Positions 8,679-16,798 of a stretch of 64,000 bases of DNA are shown here, one piece after another. The notes beneath the pieces are model-generated. The model ran no database searches. It was given only the letters and a program-made list of their open reading frames with translations, and was not told where the DNA came from. Numbering within the stretch: position 1 is the first letter of the stretch; every line of letters starts with the position of its first letter. A program made the position numbers and the translations under genes. This DNA is from an uncultured Anaeroplasmataceae bacterium (GTDB lineage Bacteria; Bacillota_I; Bacilli_A; Acholeplasmatales; Anaeroplasmataceae). The stretch is taken from positions 132,364-196,363 of the forward strand of contig CAJTTN010000004.1 of the NCBI GenBank assembly GCA_910579215.1. Reading direction: 5' to 3'.

Positions 8679-10454
8679 ATGGCATTAGTTAATATTAAAA
8701 TAGAAGGGTTTCCCTATTTAGTTGATGATTCTTTAACTGTATTACAGGCTTGTCGCAAATGTGGATATAATATTCCATCTCTATGCTCATTTAAAAACGG
8801 CAAATGCTCTGTTGCTAGCTGTCGTGTTTGTTTAGTTCGTGTAGAGGGAGTTCGTGATTTAGTTGCTTCCTGTGTATATCCAGTAAGAGATGGTATGAGT
8901 ATTTTGATCTCAGATCCAGATGCAGTAATTGCTAGAAGAACAAGTGTAGAGTTGCTTTTATCAAATCATAATCGTAGCTGTCAGGAATGCTATAAAAATG
9001 GGGATTGTGAATTATTAGAGGTGGCACATTTGGTAATGGCTAGACCACATTTCTATGGTGGTAGCCAAACGCCTTCAACCTATGATAAGGTGGCACCTTC
9101 CATTATTCGTGATACTTCTAAATGTATTTTATGTGGAAGATGTATTGAAGCATGTAAGGAAGCACATGGTATAGGTATTTTAGGATTTGAAAATCGTGGA
9201 TTTAACACGATTGTTGGTCCGGCTGGGAATAGAAGCTTTGCCGATTCTCCATGTTTACAATGTGGACAATGTGTCAATGTTTGTCCTACTAGTGCATTAA
9301 TGGAGCATAGTCAAATTGATCGCTTAGATGAGGCTTTAAAGTCAGGAAAAAAGGTGATTGTCCAGGTGGCTCCAGCAGTACGCGCTGCCATAGGTGAGGA
9401 ATTTGGATTACCAATTGGTACTCCTTGTACTGGTAAGATGGTTGCTGCATTACATCGTTTAGGATTTTATCGTGTGTTTGATACTAATTTTGGTGCTGAT
9501 TTGACCATTATGGAAGAGGCAAGTGAGCTTTTAGAGCGTTTGACAAAGAACACAGGACCAATTCCAATGATTACCTCTTGCTCTCCAGGCTGGATTAATT
9601 ATTGTGAGTATTTTTATCCTGAGTTGATTCCAAACCTTTCAACCTCTAAGTCACCTCAATCTATGCTTGGTGCAATTATAAAGACCTATTATGCTGAGAA
9701 AAATAATCTAGATCCTAAGGACATTTTTGTTGTTTCTATTATGCCTTGTACAGCAAAGAAGTATGAGGTTGAGCGTCCAGCTTTACAAAATGAGGATTTA
9801 CCAAATGTAGATATCTCTATAACAACTAGAGAGCTAGCAAGATTGATTCGAAGAAATGGAATAGATTGGAAAAAGCTTCCAGACGAAGAATTTGATCAGG
9901 ATTTAATCGGAGAATATACAGGTGCTGGAGTTATCTTTGGTGTTACAGGTGGAGTTATGGAGGCTGCTCTACGTACAGCCTATCATACACTTACAGGTGA
10001 GGAAATGGAGCCTGTTGTATTGACACCTTGTCGTGGTCTTGATGGAGTTAAAGAGGCAACCGTTAAGATCAATGGAACAACGTTAAATATTGCAATGGCA
10101 TCTGGTATGAAGCATGCTAAACCATTACTAGAAGATATTAAAAATGGTTCATCAAAATATCATTTTATTGAAATTATGTGTTGTCCAGGTGGCTGTATCA
10201 ATGGTGGTGGCCAGCCATTTGTTAAACAAGTATTTTTACCAAATGAAGAGGATGAAATTTTAGATACTTACATTGCTAAGCGTGCTCAGGTTTTATATCA
10301 TGAGGATGAAAACCGTCCGCTAAGACGCTCTCATCTAAATCCGCAAATTCAAAAGCTTTATAATGATTTCTTGGGTAAGCCATTATCTCATAAGGCAGAA
10401 GAATTATTGCATACATCCTATAATAAGAATAGAGAAAAATATCCTACAAAATAG
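8679..10454 (+). CDS. hydA: [FeFe] hydrogenase catalytic subunit
   Basis: H-cluster hydrogenase of 591 residues. The N-terminal [2Fe-2S] domain has CSFKNGKCSVASCRVC. A His-Cys cluster reads HNRSCQECYKNGDC. Two [4Fe-4S] motifs follow (CILCGRCIEAC and CLQCGQCVNVCP). The three H-cluster signatures are complete: TSCSPGW, MPCTAKKYE and EIMCCPGGCINGGGQP. AGGAGG lies just before the ATG, 11 bases after hydB. With HydB and HydC it probably couples H2 to NADH and ferredoxin in the cytoplasm. The HydE, HydF and HydG maturases needed for such enzymes are not in this window. Confidence 0.96.
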   Translation: MALVNIKIEGFPYLVDDSLTVLQACRKCGYNIPSLCSFKNGKCSVASCRVCLVRVEGVRDLVASCVYPVRDGMSILISDPDAVIARRTSVELLLSNHNRSCQECYKNGDCELLEVAHLVMARPHFYGGSQTPSTYDKVAPSIIRDTSKCILCGRCIEACKEAHGIGILGFENRGFNTIVGPAGNRSFADSPCLQCGQCVNVCPTSALMEHSQIDRLDEALKSGKKVIVQVAPAVRAAIGEEFGLPIGTPCTGKMVAALHRLGFYRVFDTNFGADLTIMEEASELLERLTKNTGPIPMITSCSPGWINYCEYFYPELIPNLSTSKSPQSMLGAIIKTYYAEKNNLDPKDIFVVSIMPCTAKKYEVERPALQNEDLPNVDISITTRELARLIRRNGIDWKKLPDEEFDQDLIGEYTGAGVIFGVTGGVMEAALRTAYHTLTGEEMEPVVLTPCRGLDGVKEATVKINGTTLNIAMASGMKHAKPLLEDIKNGSSKYHFIEIMCCPGGCINGGGQPFVKQVFLPNEEDEILDTYIAKRAQVLYHEDENRPLRRSHLNPQIQKLYNDFLGKPLSHKAEELLHTSYNKNREKYPTK

Positions 10455-10455
10455 G

Positions 10456-10494
10456 AAAAAGGGACTGGAAAGTTAGAAAATTCCAGTCCCTTTT
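10456..10494. terminator. Strong terminator hairpin, probably bidirectional
   Basis: AAAAGGGACTGGAA pairs with TTCCAGTCCCTTTT across a 10-base loop. It ends the hydrogenase operon and, read on the other strand, the decayed minus-strand genes beyond it. Confidence 0.9.
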
Positions 10495-10497
10495 GGT

Positions 10498-10620
10498 TTA
10501 CATAGTATTAAGCCTTTTTAATCCCGTATTGGTAAGCTCGTAGGTTTCCAAAGCAACCTCCTCTAATAATTACTATCATGAGTAACACATAGTATAGCTC
10601 CCTTAAAGTCTTTTAACATA
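10498..10620 (-). pseudogene. C-terminal remnant of an ABC-F ATPase
   Basis: Read on the minus strand, LKDFKGAILCVTHD followed, after a frameshift near 10568, by LETYELTNTGLKRL is the characteristic end of an ABC-F protein (H-loop and C-terminal tail). It is fused in frame to the end of the MATE remnant, so a deletion junction lies near 10615-10625. The N-terminus of an ABC-F gene lies on the far side of the MATE remnant. Confidence 0.7.
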
Positions 10621-11780
10621 GATCTTATAATAGGATAAGCGGCTCTCGGTTTCATTATCACCTGAAAATAGTAAGTAGAGAAAATATTCAATGGCAATAA
10701 TAGAAATGATATGCTATAACAACGGATTATTGTGGGTGCAATATCCAATATTGTTTTTGTTGGTTTCATGAAAATGTAAATGTAAAAATTAGGGCAAATC
10801 AAACTGAGTGCAGTCCAAAATATACTAAATACTCCAATAGTGTATAGAGCATATCGCAGAGTTTCTTTGATACGCCGCCATTTCTTTGCACCATAATTTA
10901 TAGTAATAATTGGCTGTGCAGCCTGCCCCACACTATAAGCGCAGCACTGGACAATCGTACCTATATTGACAATCGGTCCATAAACAGCTAGTGCATTACT
11001 GTCTAAATATTTCATAATCTGACGGTTGAAAAGTACCGTCAAAATCCCCATTGCAATATCGACAAAAAATGTTGGGAAACCAGTAACCGTTATTTTTCTC
11101 AATTTTCTCAAAAAACCAGTTGGTTTTCGGAGAACTAGCGTATTTTTCTTGGACCAGAAATGTGAAACCATGACTGCAAACGAAATCCCAGAACCAACTG
11201 CTGTTGCAAGTCCTGCACCCAAAATTCCCATATCAAAAGTAAATACAAAAATGTAATCGCCAATAATATTGAACAATCCTCCAGCTAATATGCCGATAGT
11301 AGCAAGTTCGGGGTGATTGTCATTCCGTAGAAAAGCCGCTAGCATTTGATTGAACAGGTACAGCGGAATGACTGCTTTTACAGGCGTTAAATATGATTTA
11401 GACAATGAAAGCAAGTTGCTATCTGCACCAAAAAATGATAGGATTGGCTTGTCAAAAAAAATATAATTGCCACCCATGATATGATAGCAAGAATGACTGA
11501 TCCTATAATGGAAACAGTAAAATACTCATTTTCGTTTTCTCTTCTCTTTGTTTCCTGTCCTCTAACTAAACTAAAAATTACAGAGCCGCCAATTCCCATG
11601 AGAAGCCCTAGACTATAAATAATATTTCATACAGGAGCAACAACAGCTAACGCTGCCGTACCATCTGGACCTTGATATTGTCCGACCATTGCCATATCCA
11701 CAAGTGAATATACTGATGTAATCATTGCACTCCCAAAGGCAGCAGATAAATACTTAATATAGATTTTTTTGATGTTTCAT
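10620..11780 (-). pseudogene. Broken MATE family multidrug efflux gene
   Basis: The translation is clearly a MATE (MatE/NorM-DinF-like) membrane exporter: SAAFGSAMITSVYSLVDMAM near the start, then GLLMGIGGSV, then a long stretch with GAGLATAVGSG and SVGQAAQPIITINYGA. It is disrupted three times. There is a likely frameshift in an A7 run just after the ATG (about 11762), an in-frame TGA at 11627-11629 within the first domain, and a frameshift in an A8/T8 run near 11455. The 3' end is lost at the junction with the ABC-F remnant. The longest surviving frame covers 10563-11477. Confidence 0.85.
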
Positions 11781-11858
11781 AATAGACATTGAACTTTGAT
11801 GTGTATAACTAGGACATGGAAAAAATTTAGTCATGATTCCATAGCCCCATAGAAGTAT

Positions 11859-12099
11859 CACAAAGTATTTAGGGTTTGTTCTAAATAGCCTATAGAATTT
11901 TTCGAAATCTCTATATGACCATGATAGAAGCAGTAATCATCAATTAAATTTTATCATAAATGTATTTGATTAGAGTGGATTTTCCATTGCCCTCTTCGCC
12001 TATAATTGCAAGCTTATCCTGATTTGATAAGGTGAAGGTTAAATGTTCTACTATTTTCCTTCCGCTTTTCAAAGTTAAAGATATATCATTAAATTTCAT
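11859..12099 (-). pseudogene. N-terminal remnant of an ABC-F ATPase
   Basis: On the minus strand MKFNDISLTLKSGRKI leads to the Walker A motif GEEGNGKST and, after a frameshift near 11945, to SKNSIGYLEQTL, ending at TGA 11859-11861. GAGGTG precedes the ATG. The fragment matches the first ~75 residues of an ABC-F protein (the class that includes ribosome-protection resistance factors). It may be the other half of the fragment at 10498-10620, split by the MATE gene, or a separate gene. Confidence 0.75.
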
Positions 12100-12161
12100 T
12101 TTTAACACCTCAATTTCTTGAGACGCTTTTAAAATATAAATTGGATTGCAAGTTTATAAGC

Positions 12162-12231
12162 TTAAATGCACATTGGTATCAGCACCCCTTTCTTTTAAGC
12201 TATTATATCATAGAAAAAAAGCTTTTCTCAA
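12162..12231 (-). promoter_or_regulatory. Leader of the decayed ABC-F gene: promoter and possible short upstream ORF
   Basis: On the minus strand TTGAGA (12231-12226) and TATAAT (12207-12202) form a promoter with 18-base spacing. A four-codon ORF (ATG TGC ATT TAA, 12173-12162) follows, about 60 bases before the ABC-F start. Short translated leaders controlling ABC-F resistance genes by attenuation are known, but the match here rests only on arrangement. Confidence 0.3.
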
Positions 12232-12354
12232 TTCATATGTTTTATTTATTTTTATGATATTTTAAAAAAACTATATTTTATAAAAATAAAATAGAAAATA
12301 ATAATAGAGAATATAAATCATTAAATTTTATCAAAATGTGATGTTAACCTCGTG

Positions 12355-12366
12355 GAGTTTAAACTC
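12355..12366. promoter_or_regulatory. Palindrome upstream of the XRE regulator
   Basis: GAGTTTAAACTC is a perfect 12-base palindrome, extended by GT...AC, about 30 bases before the start of the small HTH gene. It may be its operator; this is inferred from position only. Confidence 0.3.
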
Positions 12367-12398
12367 AACTTATAAGATAATTAATTGGGTGATGAAAT

Positions 12399-12656
12399 TT
12401 GAGCATAATTAACTATACGGAAGAAGAATTTAAACATAGAAAATTGTTAGGGCAAAGAATCGTTGAGCTTAGGCATAAGTATAGAATGACACAGGAAGAA
12501 CTTGCTGATAAAATTAAAATCGCTCCACGCTCTTTAAGTGAGATTGAAAATGGAAAATGTTCTCCCAATGCAATCATAGTCTATAGAATTGCTAAGGTTT
12601 TAGAAATTCCCCTAAACGAATTTTATTCTTTCCATGAGAAAGAAAAAGTTTTATAA
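12399..12656 (+). CDS. Small XRE-family DNA-binding protein
   Basis: An 85-residue protein, almost entirely a helix-turn-helix of the Cro/CI (HTH_3) type: LGQRIVELRHKYRMTQEELA, then IAPRSLSEIENG as recognition helix, then ALEVP-like VLEIPLNEF. The start is TTG 12399, preceded by GGGTGAT; the nearby ATG at 12392 runs into a stop after six codons. It stands alone between the ABC-F/MATE graveyard and the PBP gene and ends in a shared terminator. A local regulator is likely; the target is unknown. Confidence 0.8.
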   Translation: MSIINYTEEEFKHRKLLGQRIVELRHKYRMTQEELADKIKIAPRSLSEIENGKCSPNAIIVYRIAKVLEIPLNEFYSFHEKEKVL

Positions 12657-12663
12657 ATAATTT

Positions 12664-12703
12664 AAAAAATGTTCTAAGTTTACATGTCCTTAGAACATTT
12701 TTT
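12664..12703. terminator. Bidirectional terminator between convergent genes
   Basis: AAAAAATGTTCTAAG pairs with CTTAGAACATTTTTT, with A and T runs on both sides, so it can serve the XRE gene (+) and the PBP gene (-). Confidence 0.9.
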
Positions 12704-12711
12704 AATGGGAG

Positions 12712-14604
12712 TCACCCTAAATAAAGAAGAATAGAATCTCCTTCTTTTATTTTTTCTCCTGCATCAGGAGATTGATAAATAACTTTATCTCCCTCTCCAT
12801 AGAAGATATAATTATAAAAGCTAGAGGTTTTGATTTCTTTTTTTGTTTTGCCTATGTAGTTTTCTACCTTATAGGTTGGAGTATCTAAAAACCATCTTAA
12901 ATTTTTTTCAATCTGATTTACGTAATCTCTTTCTACTCCTAGATAATTTAAGGATTGTTCCATGATTTCTCCAACAAGAGGGGCTGCCACAGTACCTCCA
13001 TATTGGACAACATTCTTTGGATGATCAATTGCTAAATAGACTGCAATTCTAGGATCATTCATTGGAGCTAGCCCGAGAAAGGATAGAATGTATTCTCCAC
13101 TAATATAGCCACCATTTGAGGATATTTTTTGAGCTGTTCCTGTTTTTCCTCCTACCCTGTAGCCTTCAATAAATGCATTTCTACCTGTACCTAGAGCACA
13201 AACATTTTCTAAAGCATATCGCATTAGGCTAGATGTTTTGTCACTGATGACTTGTCGCTTAACCTTTTTTTGGTTTGTATAAAGGATTTCATCTGTATAA
13301 TTATGAATTTCCTTTAATAGATAAGGCTTTAAAAGTGTTCCACCATTTGTGGCAGCAATTGCAGCCATAACTAATTGGATAGGAGTATAGGCACTGGTTT
13401 GCCCAAAGCTTTGAGTTGCAAGCTCAACAGGTCCACAATTATTTTGATTCATTACAATTCCCTTAGATTCTCCCTGTATATCAATTCCAGTTTTTTCAGT
13501 GAAACCATAAAGCTTAAGATATTTATAAAAATTTTCTACTCCAATTCGTCTTCCAAGCTCCATGAAGCCAGGGTTACAGGAATTTTGAATGACCTCTAAA
13601 AAGGTTTGAGAACCATGACCTCCTGCCTTCCAACAGCGTATTTTTCTATCGGCAACTGTAGTACTCCCTCCACAATAAAAGAAGCTGTTCATGTCAAATA
13701 GACCTAGCTCTAGGGCAACGCTATAGGTGAATATTTTAAATGTTGACCCCAATTCAAAGGAATAAAAAATAGGAAGAATTCGATTGTAAATACTAGGATC
13801 ATAATCCTGATAATGACTTGGTTCAAAATAGGGATAGGAGGTCATAGCAAGAACCTCACCTGTTTGTGTATCTACGATTAACCCCATTACTTGGTCTGGG
13901 TCATATTGAGCAATGGCATTATTGATTACACCGTCTAAGATGAGCTGTAAGTTCATATCTATCGTAAGATATAGATTCATCCCAGGGGTGGAGGCCTTAT
14001 AAACAGAAGTAGTATCATGCATCAAATTTCCCTTGGCATCCGTATAAATAGATAAAGCTCCCGTTTGACTAGTTAAATAATCATTATATTGATACTCAAT
14101 TCCTGAAAGTCCCTGCATGTCAATTCCACAGAATCCTAAGACCTGCCCTAGAGTAGAACCATAGGGATAATATCTTTTAGAGTCAGCAGTTAAATAAATC
14201 CCAGGTAGCCCCAAGGAATTGATTTTCTTTGCTTGTTCATCTGTAATTCGTCTACCCTCTGGCTTGATCAATTCTAGACTATTGTTTTTATTTAAATGGG
14301 CTAAAATATCCTCTGTCTTACAGTTGAGTATTTCTGCAAGTGTTTTTGCGGTAGCTTCTTTATTTTTTACTTGACGATTTATAGAGGCTACGGTATAGGC
14401 TAACTTATTTCCAACAATTACAGTTCCATTTCGATCATAGATCAATCCTCTACTGCTTTGTACGGGAATATCTCTTTTCCATAATTCATTAGCTAAAATA
14501 TTTATTTTATTAGAATCATAGAAGGTTATAACTCCTAATTTAATAATTAATGCACTAAATAAAAAAATAAAAAATATAATCACCATAAAAATTCTTTTTT
14601 TCAA
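12712..14604 (-). CDS. Class B penicillin-binding protein with C-terminal PASTA domain
   Basis: Membrane-anchored peptidoglycan transpeptidase of about 630 residues, like PBP2X/FtsI/SpoVD. One N-terminal membrane segment (MVIIFFIFLFSALIIKL) is followed by the PBP dimerisation domain and the transpeptidase domain with the active-site GSTFK (about residue 290), NSCN (SxN) and GGKTGTAQ. A single PASTA-like segment (VENYIGKTKKEIK... to the end) closes the protein. TTG 14604 is preferred, with AGGTGA five bases upstream; the in-frame GTG at 14613 sits inside that ribosome site. It is not in a division cluster here, so the septal or elongation role is undecided. Confidence 0.9.
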   Translation of the reverse strand: MKKRIFMVIIFFIFLFSALIIKLGVITFYDSNKINILANELWKRDIPVQSSRGLIYDRNGTVIVGNKLAYTVASINRQVKNKEATAKTLAEILNCKTEDILAHLNKNNSLELIKPEGRRITDEQAKKINSLGLPGIYLTADSKRYYPYGSTLGQVLGFCGIDMQGLSGIEYQYNDYLTSQTGALSIYTDAKGNLMHDTTSVYKASTPGMNLYLTIDMNLQLILDGVINNAIAQYDPDQVMGLIVDTQTGEVLAMTSYPYFEPSHYQDYDPSIYNRILPIFYSFELGSTFKIFTYSVALELGLFDMNSFFYCGGSTTVADRKIRCWKAGGHGSQTFLEVIQNSCNPGFMELGRRIGVENFYKYLKLYGFTEKTGIDIQGESKGIVMNQNNCGPVELATQSFGQTSAYTPIQLVMAAIAATNGGTLLKPYLLKEIHNYTDEILYTNQKKVKRQVISDKTSSLMRYALENVCALGTGRNAFIEGYRVGGKTGTAQKISSNGGYISGEYILSFLGLAPMNDPRIAVYLAIDHPKNVVQYGGTVAAPLVGEIMEQSLNYLGVERDYVNQIEKNLRWFLDTPTYKVENYIGKTKKEIKTSSFYNYIFYGEGDKVIYQSPDAGEKIKEGDSILLYLG

Positions 14605-14680
14605 GTAAATCACCTAATATAAAATATGGTAGGAAAGGATAATTCATAACGAAAAAATTAAATTCTATACAAATAGCTTT

Positions 14681-14713
14681 AAAAAAGAGGTCTAAGCTAA
14701 TCTTAAGACCTCT
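14681..14713 (-). terminator. Terminator of ispG
   Basis: On the minus strand AGAGGTCTTAAG pairs with CTTAGACCTCT, followed by T6. Confidence 0.88.
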
Positions 14714-14718
14714 GTAAA

Positions 14719-15762
14719 TTAAAACATATCAATTTCTTTTTTTAATTCCTCTAAAATATTTTCTTCTTTGATTTTTCTGATGATTACTCCCTTTTTAAAA
14801 AGAATGGCTTCCTGCTTGCCACCGGCTACCCCTAAATCTGCCTCCCTAGCTTCTCCAGGTCCATTGACTGCACATCCCATAACAGCTACATGTATTTTTT
14901 TGTTGACGTAATTTAAATATTCTTCAATTTCTTTAGCAATTGGAATCATATTGTAGGCAGTTCTACCACAGGTTGGACAGGCAGTTAATGTGGGGATATT
15001 ATCAAGATAATGTAGCTCCTTTAAAATTTCTTTTGCTGCAATCACTTCATGCTTAGGATGATCGGTTAAAGAAACTCGAATTGTATTTCCGATGCCTAAA
15101 TCAAGGATTTTAGAAATTCCAATACTAGATTTTATTAATCCCTTAAAGGATGTTCCTGCCTCTGTAATGCCTACATGTAGAGGATAAGGAAAGGTTTTGC
15201 TAGCTAGCTCATAGGTCTCAAGTGTCAAATCAATAGAAGAGCATTTTAACGATAAACAAATATTATAGAAGCCTAATTCCTCTAATATGACAATATGTCT
15301 TCTTGCCGCCTCTATCATATGCTCCTTCGTTGGCTTGGCTATATCCTTAGGAAGAGAACCTCCGTTAACTCCAATTCTTATAGGGATATTTTTTTCTTTA
15401 CAAAGCTGTACGATTTCAACTATTTTCTCTTTATTAGAAATATTTCCTGGATTCAATCTTATTTTATCTATGCCTTGCTTAATGGCTATAATAGCAAGCT
15501 CAGGATCAAAGTGAATATCTGCAACCAAAGGGATATGAATTTGCTCCTTTATTTTAGCTATACTTAGAGCATCCTCTTGGTCTAAAACCGCAACTCGAAT
15601 GATTTCACAGCCTAATTGCTCTAATTCTAAAATTTGGGCTACGGTTGCTGCTACATCCTTTGTTTTCGTATTGCACATGCTTTGAATGTAAATGTGCTGA
15701 TTTCCGCCAAAGGGTAAATTTTTCAACATAAATTGTCGTGTTTTTGTTCGATTCATCATTGT
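14719..15762 (-). CDS. ispG: 4-hydroxy-3-methylbut-2-en-1-yl diphosphate synthase (GcpE)
   Basis: [4Fe-4S] enzyme of the MEP isoprenoid pathway, converting MEcPP to HMBPP, about 347 residues. The TIM-barrel N-terminus shows QSMCNTKTKDV, EIIRVAV and VADIHFD. The cluster cysteines lie in TACPTCGRT and MGCAVNGPGEA, and the C-terminus is GVAGGKQEAILFKKG. ATG 15762 follows GGTG by six bases and is preferred over the GTG at 15771 inside that site. It is monocistronic on the minus strand. Confidence 0.94.
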   Translation of the reverse strand, partial: TMMNRTKTRQFMLKNLPFGGNQHIYIQSMCNTKTKDVAATVAQILELEQLGCEIIRVAVLDQEDALSIAKIKEQIHIPLVADIHFDPELAIIAIKQGIDKIRLNPGNISNKEKIVEIVQLCKEKNIPIRIGVNGGSLPKDIAKPTKEHMIEAARRHIVILEELGFYNICLSLKCSSIDLTLETYELASKTFPYPLHVGITEAGTSFKGLIKSSIGISKILDLGIGNTIRVSLTDHPKHEVIAAKEILKELHYLDNIPTLTACPTCGRTAYNMIPIAKEIEEYLNYVNKKIHVAVMGCAVNGPGEAREADLGVAGGKQEAILFKKGVIIRKIKEENILEELKKEIDMF

Positions 15763-15809
15763 TATCACCAACTCTTATTATATCAAAGCTAATAAAAGAA
15801 AAAAAGTAG

Positions 15810-15838
15810 TTGCATTAAATAATTTTATTTGATATAAT
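15810..15838 (+). promoter_or_regulatory. Promoter of rpmG
   Basis: TTGCAT at 15810-15815 and TATAAT at 15833-15838 have 17-base spacing, about 40 bases before the start codon. Confidence 0.75.
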
Positions 15839-15876
15839 TTTAAAGGAAGTAATCTTTAAGTCTGGAGGGAAAGAAG

Positions 15877-16026
15877 ATGCGTGATTTAGTAAAGCTAGTT
15901 TGTTCTGAATGCAAGAATGAAAATTACTATACAGACAAAAATAAGAAGACAACTCCTGAAAGAATGGAGATTAAAAAATATTGTCCTTTTTGCCGTAAAC
16001 ATACTACTCATAAGGAAAAGAAATAA
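15877..16026 (+). CDS. rpmG: 50S ribosomal protein L33
   Basis: A 49-residue zinc-ribbon L33. It starts MRDLVKLVCSEC, has the second cysteine pair in YCPFCRKHTTH, and ends in a basic tail. GGAGGG is placed 7 bases before the ATG. Because all four cysteines are kept, it is the zinc-binding (C+) form. It has its own promoter and terminator. Confidence 0.93.
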   Translation: MRDLVKLVCSECKNENYYTDKNKKTTPERMEIKKYCPFCRKHTTHKEKK

Positions 16027-16046
16027 GCTTGCAAAAAGCTTTTTTC
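16025..16046 (+). terminator. Terminator after rpmG
   Basis: AAGCTT pairs with AAGCTT across GCAAA and is followed by T5; the stem begins in the stop codon. Confidence 0.65.
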
Positions 16047-16059
16047 TTTTTATTAGGCT

Positions 16060-16662
16060 ATGATAGAAAAAATCGTTACTGGAGAGTTTCAAACGAATAC
16101 ATATGTAATTTCAAATCAGGGAAAATGTATTTTAGTAGACCCTGGGTTAGACTTTAAGCGTTCGGCAGAAAGGATTAAAGAAAAATATGAAATACAAGCT
16201 ATTCTTTTGACACATGGACATATAGATCATATAGATGGAATAAGATTTTTTAATGTTCCTATTTACATTCATGAGGCAGAGCTTCCTTTTTTGAATGATT
16301 CAAGTCTTTCCTTATATCGAATGCTTGGTTTGACCCAACCCTTTTCCTCAGCCCAATTTAAAATTATTCCCTTAAAGGATGGAATGGAATTTGAGCTTAT
16401 CGGGTATAAGTTTAAGGTATATCATATGCCAGGACATACGAAAGGCAGTGTCGTATATGCATATCATCGTAAGCTCTTAAGTGGAGATACCCTATTTCAT
16501 ATGAGCATGGGAAGAACAGATTTTCCTACAGGAGATGCTTCTAAGATGAGAAACAGTTTAAAGCGTATTATAGATACCTTTGAGGATTCAATAGAGGTAT
16601 ATCCTGGACATGATGAAAAAACGACTATAGGATTTGAAAGAAAACATAATCCTTATTTATAG
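16060..16662 (+). CDS. MBL-fold metallohydrolase (GloB/YqgX-like)
   Basis: A 200-residue metallo-beta-lactamase-fold hydrolase. The binuclear metal motif is THGHIDHIDG (about residues 50-59), followed by GHTKGS, LSGDTLF (bridging Asp) and YPGHDEKT. This is the glyoxalase II-like YqgX/YcbL group, acting on small thioesters or unknown substrates in the cytoplasm. The start ATG has only a weak upstream TTAGG, and the gene may be partly read through from rpmG. Confidence 0.85.
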   Translation: MIEKIVTGEFQTNTYVISNQGKCILVDPGLDFKRSAERIKEKYEIQAILLTHGHIDHIDGIRFFNVPIYIHEAELPFLNDSSLSLYRMLGLTQPFSSAQFKIIPLKDGMEFELIGYKFKVYHMPGHTKGSVVYAYHRKLLSGDTLFHMSMGRTDFPTGDASKMRNSLKRIIDTFEDSIEVYPGHDEKTTIGFERKHNPYL

Positions 16663-16667
16663 TTCAA

Positions 16668-16697
16668 AGTACACAATCTTTGCTTGTGTGCTTTTTC
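16668..16697 (+). terminator. Terminator before the heat-shock operon
   Basis: AGTACACA and TGTGTGCT pair (one G-U) and are followed by T5. Confidence 0.8.
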
Positions 16698-16711
16698 TTT
16701 TATAACAATTT

Positions 16712-16738
16712 TTAGCACTTTTTAGTTGACAGTGCCAA
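16712..16738 (+). promoter_or_regulatory. CIRCE operator 1 (HrcA binding site)
   Basis: TTAGCACT and AGTGCCAA are separated by 11 bases, the spacing of the CIRCE inverted repeat (TTAGCACTC-N9-GAGTGCTAA). It covers the -35 region (16726-16731). Confidence 0.65.
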
Positions 16739-16754
16739 GGGTTTGGTATATAAT
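16726..16754 (+). promoter_or_regulatory. Promoter of hrcA-grpE-dnaK-dnaJ
   Basis: Perfect consensus sigma-A promoter: TTGACA (16726-16731), 17-base spacer, TATAAT (16749-16754). Confidence 0.92.
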
Positions 16755-16758
16755 AGTG

Positions 16759-16783
16759 TTGCACTAAGGAAATGAGAGTGCAA
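16759..16783 (+). promoter_or_regulatory. CIRCE operator 2 (HrcA binding site)
   Basis: TTGCACT and AGTGCAA are separated by 11 bases, matching CIRCE core spacing. It lies over the likely transcription start, just before hrcA. Confidence 0.82.
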
Positions 16784-16798
16784 AATTGAGGTGATGAA

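Noticed and set aside
11627..11629. In-frame TGA where the MATE family could have tryptophan, hinting at UGA=Trp recoding as in mollicutes.
   Set aside because: TGA ends intact genes in this window (2776-2778, rsmE, dapA, HU), and the MATE gene carries other disruptions, so it is a nonsense mutation in a pseudogene.
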